Shown here one piece after another: positions 5,330 to 8,108 of a DNA stretch of 8,108 nucleotides. Each line of letters begins with the position of its first letter. The stretch's first letter is position 1. The stretch is taken from positions 1 to 8,108 of the forward strand of contig JAEZOA010000049.1 in NCBI GenBank assembly GCA_023441625.1. Reading direction: 5' to 3'. The position numbers and the translations under genes are program-made. Under the pieces are notes generated by a model. That model had not been told where the DNA came from. It did no database searches and was given only the letters and a program-made list of their open reading frames with translations. Source of the DNA: Bacillota bacterium. Its GTDB lineage: Bacteria; Bacillota; Clostridia; Acetivibrionales; DSM-1351.

Positions 5330-6324
5330 GAAAGATCAAGGTGGGGCAGATCGGTACCGGCTGCCAGCATGCCGGGCAGATCATGCAGTGCATGCTCAAG
5401 TTTCCGGAAGTCTTTGATATCGTAGGTCTGGTAGATACCGACGGGCAGGGGAGCCATCCCGATTTTGACGGCGTAAGGCGTATAACGGAGGAAGAATTGT
5501 TTTCCTGCGACGGGCTTGACGCGGTGATTGTTGAGCCGGAGGAGCACTACCTGCCTTCGGTGGCAAAAAGGTGCATCGATCGGGGCTGCTCAATCCATAT
5601 GGATAAGCCCGGCGGGGAAGCGTTCGGGGAATTCCGGGATATCATGAAAGAAGCCAAACGCAAGGGACTTGTCGTGCAGATGGGATATATGTACCGCTAC
5701 AATCCGGCGGTCCAGCATTGTATAGACCTGGTCCGCAGCGGCGGCCTGGGCGAGATATTGACCATCGATACGGCCATGAACACCGGCCACCCCGATTTTA
5801 TGCGGGAATGGCTGGGCACGTTTGAGGGCGGCTCGATGTATATCTTTGGCTGCCATATGATCGACTTTATCCTGACTATGCAGGGCATGCCGCTAAGAAT
5901 CATTCCCTTCCAGAAAAAGACCTTTTTAAACGGCATCGATGTGTATGACAACTGCTATGCACTGCTGGAATATCCAAAGGGGGTTTCCACCGTGCGCATC
6001 AACTCAACTGAAGTGAATGGATTTGGACGCCGCCAGCTGGTAGTCTGCGGCAGCAAGGGGACCATGGAGATAAAGCCCCTGGAGAACCCGCTTCTGGCTT
6101 CCATTTCGACAAGGGATATGGTGGAGAGCCCCTTCCGCAATTATAAGCAGCCTTTGGATTTCGAAGTAAAGGGCCGGTATGATGACATGATGCTGGACTT
6201 TGCTGCGATGGTGGGGGAGAAGAAGGAAAATCCCTACACCTATGAGTATGAAGTCGCGCTGCATCGCGCTTATCTGATTGCTTGCGGCGTCAAGCTTGAC
6301 TTGGGAGAGGATATCGTTTTATGA
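5326..6324 (+). CDS. Gfo/Idh/MocA family oxidoreductase
   Basis: This is a 332-residue NAD(P)-dependent sugar or cyclitol dehydrogenase of the family that includes inositol 2-dehydrogenase and glucose-fructose oxidoreductase. The N-terminal Rossmann domain starts with VGQIGTG (6-12). The EKP-type motif is present as MDKPGG (92-97), with K94 the expected catalytic lysine. GYMYRYNPAV (120-129) is the conserved stretch that follows. The C-terminal alpha/beta domain carries GCHMID (175-180), matching the GxHxxD motif, with H177 and D180 as expected active-site residues. Family length and domain order are normal, so it should be active. D37 after the second strand (GLVDTD) favours NAD. The ATG overlaps the upstream stop as ATGA, and GGGGAGGAG lies five bases before it, so it is translationally coupled to the MDR gene. 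The two may act in series or as a complex. The substrate is not predictable from sequence alone. Confidence 0.93.
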   Translation: MRKIKVGQIGTGCQHAGQIMQCMLKFPEVFDIVGLVDTDGQGSHPDFDGVRRITEEELFSCDGLDAVIVEPEEHYLPSVAKRCIDRGCSIHMDKPGGEAFGEFRDIMKEAKRKGLVVQMGYMYRYNPAVQHCIDLVRSGGLGEILTIDTAMNTGHPDFMREWLGTFEGGSMYIFGCHMIDFILTMQGMPLRIIPFQKKTFLNGIDVYDNCYALLEYPKGVSTVRINSTEVNGFGRRQLVVCGSKGTMEIKPLENPLLASISTRDMVESPFRNYKQPLDFEVKGRYDDMMLDFAAMVGEKKENPYTYEYEVALHRAYLIACGVKLDLGEDIVL

Positions 6325-7319
6325 AAGCCGTTCTGATAAAAGAAGACAAGAGCCTTGTCTGGAGTGATGTGCCTGACCCCGTGATCAAGGAGGATGAGGT
6401 GCTGGTTAAGATCCATGCTGCGGCGCTGAACCGTGCGGATCTGATGCAGCGGGAGGGCAACTACCCGCCGCCGCCCGGCTGCCCGGAATGGATGGGGCTG
6501 GAAGTGTCCGGCGCAATTGTTCAAGTGGGAGATGAGGCCGCAGCCTCATCCCATTTGAAGATCGGCGACCATGTCTGCGCATTGCTAGGCGGCGGCGGAT
6601 ACGCGGAGTATGTCTCCGTCCGGTATGACATGTTGATGCCCATCCCCAAGGGCGTTACCATGATTGAAGCCGCGGCCATGCCTGAGGCATTTGCCACAGC
6701 TTACCTGAACCTGTTCATGGAAGGCGGCGCGAAGGCCGGGGATACCCTGCTGATGCATGCTGGCGCCAGCGGGCTGGCCAGCGTCATTATCCCTATGGCA
6801 AAGGTTTTCGGGCTTAGGGTTATCACTTCCGTCCTGTCGGATGAAATCGCCGCGTCCATTGGCCACTTGAAGGCTGATCTTATTGTCAACACCCACAAAG
6901 AGGACATCGCGCAGGTATTGAAACAGCAGCTGGATGAGGGTCATCCGGTGGACCTGGCCATCGACTGCCTGGGCGGAGAAATGATGGGCAGATGCTTGCC
7001 CTATATGCGCCATGGCGGCCGCTGGATCATGATCGCCACTCTGGCAGGGGATATGACGCAGGTGGACCTTAAAAACATCTATGTACGTAACGTACGCATC
7101 ATCGGCAGTACCCTGCGTTCCCGGCCCCCAATGGTCAAGGCGCAGATCCTGGCCAGTCTGGTGAGGGAAGTCTGGCCCAAGGTGGAGACCTCCGGCCTGA
7201 AGCCGACCATATACAAAACACTCCCTGTCGCACAGGCGGAAGAGGCCCACGCCATACTCCAGCGTGGCGAAAGCGTGGGGAAGGTGGTTCTTATCGTAAA
7301 GGAGGAGGGGAAGGTGTGA
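6321..7319 (+). CDS. PIG3/quinone-oxidoreductase-like MDR protein
   Basis: This is a 332-residue medium-chain reductase without structural or catalytic zinc sites. NRADLMQREGNYPPPPG (37-53) and GLEVSG (59-64) are the signature of the PIG3 (TP53I3) group of NAD(P)H:quinone oxidoreductases. The cofactor loop reads HAGASGLAS (146-154), where relatives usually have a GxSGxG-type sequence, so the last glycine is lost. SDE at 173-175 matches the usual SDEK position, but the lysine is replaced by isoleucine, which may alter NADPH preference. The family reduces quinones, or enones and other activated carbonyls. In this operon a role on an unsaturated or keto-sugar intermediate is more likely than respiration, but that is inference. 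The start is ATG within ATGA, overlapping the upstream stop by four bases. AGAGG (6306-6310) lies ten bases upstream. Confidence 0.9.
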   Translation: MKAVLIKEDKSLVWSDVPDPVIKEDEVLVKIHAAALNRADLMQREGNYPPPPGCPEWMGLEVSGAIVQVGDEAAASSHLKIGDHVCALLGGGGYAEYVSVRYDMLMPIPKGVTMIEAAAMPEAFATAYLNLFMEGGAKAGDTLLMHAGASGLASVIIPMAKVFGLRVITSVLSDEIAASIGHLKADLIVNTHKEDIAQVLKQQLDEGHPVDLAIDCLGGEMMGRCLPYMRHGGRWIMIATLAGDMTQVDLKNIYVRNVRIIGSTLRSRPPMVKAQILASLVREVWPKVETSGLKPTIYKTLPVAQAEEAHAILQRGESVGKVVLIVKEEGKV

Positions 7320-8108
7320 ACTGCAAGAAGATCCTTGTGCTTGGCGGGACCGGCGCTATGGGCATATACCTGGTGCCCCGGCTCGCTTCCATGGGGTATA
7401 TGGTCCGTGTGGTGTCTTTGGACGATAAGGTCCCGGACGAACTTGGAGTCACCTATGTCAAGGCAAACGCCATGGACGACGGGTATCTTGAAGATCTTGT
7501 GAAAGAGCGCTTTGATGCCATCGTTGACTTCCTGCTGTATAACACAGAGCAGTTCAGATCGCGGTATGATGTCCTGCTCAATAACACCGGTCACTACATC
7601 CACCTTTCGTCCTACCGGGTTTATAACGGATACGATATCCCGATTACCGAAGACTCGCCCAGGTTGTTGGATTCATCAAAAGACAGTGAATTTCTTAAAA
7701 CGGATGATTATGCCCTTACCAAGGCGCGCCAGGAAGATATCCTCCAGCATTCTAACTATTCCAATTGGACGATCGTCAGGCCGGCCATTACCTATTCCAA
7801 GTTCCGCTTTCAGCTTGTGACGCTTGAGGCACGTCATTTTTTGAACCGCGCCGCGCAGGGGATGCCTATTGTCCTGCCACGGGATGCTCTGAAATCGCAG
7901 GGGACTATGAGCTGGGCGGGAGATGTGGCAAAGATGATATCCCTGTTGCTATTTAACCCGGCTGCTTATCGGGAACGCTTTACCCTGTCTACCGCCGAGC
8001 ACAGGACGTGGAGCGAGATCGCAGGATATTATTCAGAGATCATCGGGCTGAAGTATGTGCAAGCCAATACCGAAGACTATCTGAAAATCATGGGGGACTC
8101 TATAAGCC
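7316..8108 (+). CDS. Extended SDR, NAD-dependent epimerase/dehydratase family, partial
   Basis: The frame opens at a GTG that overlaps the upstream stop as GTGA and stays open for 264 codons to the right edge. The N-terminus ILVLGGTGAMG has the extended-SDR cofactor motif GGTGAMG at 10-16. LSSYRVY (97-103), followed by a P/E/D-rich stretch, matches the SSxxVY region with the catalytic serine at 98 or 99. Y132 and K136 form the YxxxK pair, and RPAITY (155-160) is the conserved RPxxxY strand. The catalytic triad is therefore complete. Members epimerise, dehydrate or oxidise nucleotide sugars, and some act on free sugars or lactones. The lack of a clear DxxR after the second strand leaves cofactor choice open. 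A near-perfect ribosome site, AAAGGAGG (7298-7305), lies ten bases upstream inside the preceding gene. The C-terminus, about 40-60 residues judging by family length, is outside the window. Confidence 0.88.
   Translation, partial: MNCKKILVLGGTGAMGIYLVPRLASMGYMVRVVSLDDKVPDELGVTYVKANAMDDGYLEDLVKERFDAIVDFLLYNTEQFRSRYDVLLNNTGHYIHLSSYRVYNGYDIPITEDSPRLLDSSKDSEFLKTDDYALTKARQEDILQHSNYSNWTIVRPAITYSKFRFQLVTLEARHFLNRAAQGMPIVLPRDALKSQGTMSWAGDVAKMISLLLFNPAAYRERFTLSTAEHRTWSEIAGYYSEIIGLKYVQANTEDYLKIMGDSIS

Noticed and set aside
6585..7250. Minus-strand open frame (221 codons) opposite the PIG3-like gene
   Set aside because: Antisense shadow of a clear coding region; the product is rich in His, Gln and Gly without motifs.
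7079..7603. Minus-strand open frame (174 codons) spanning the end of the PIG3-like gene and the start of the SDR gene
   Set aside because: It overlaps two coherent plus-strand genes and has no family features.
1..8108. Insertion sequences, phage or attachment-site signs
   Set aside because: I saw no transposase or integrase motifs, no tRNA gene and no terminal inverted repeats; the gene order is a coherent metabolic operon.

Overview
The window looks like an accessory carbohydrate-uptake and metabolism locus of a Gram-positive Bacillota member, probably a Clostridia or Paenibacillus-type lineage. This rests on strong AGGAGG-type ribosome sites, a LplB/YtcP-type CUT1 sugar transporter with no ATPase gene, and a divergent membrane-anchored regulator. 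Genes are moderately GC-rich and the control region is AT-rich. I cannot assign a genus.

Layout: (1) 1-360, minus strand: 5' part of a membrane-anchored sensor/regulator that runs off the left edge. (2) 361-712: a divergent control region with a minus-strand promoter candidate, a phased 14-bp direct repeat of the kind AraC-family activators bind, and two adjoining dyads over a plus-strand -10-like box. (3) 713-4215, plus strand: LplB-type permease, YtcP/LplC-type permease, and a secreted solute-binding protein, with a hairpin before the binding-protein gene. (4) 4225-4252: a strong GC-rich hairpin that is terminator-like but has a poor U-tract. (5) 4298-8108, plus strand: four tightly coupled oxidoreductase genes. 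They are a zinc-ligand-less medium-chain dehydrogenase, a Gfo/Idh/MocA oxidoreductase, a PIG3-type quinone-oxidoreductase-like protein and an extended SDR cut by the right edge. Three successive junctions are 4-nt start/stop overlaps (ATGA, ATGA, GTGA).

Working model (inference): the left-hand regulator senses an extracellular sugar signal and activates the plus-strand operon. The transporter imports a saccharide or cyclitol using a shared MsmX-like ATPase encoded elsewhere, and the four nicotinamide-dependent enzymes transform it by oxidation, reduction or epimerisation. No glycoside hydrolase, kinase, aldolase or isomerase is visible, so the substrate is unknown. The most distinctive points are the oxidoreductase-only enzyme block, the resemblance of its first two genes to the two halves of a known fused oxidoreductase, the apparently non-lipoprotein binding protein, and the layered regulatory DNA between the divergent genes.
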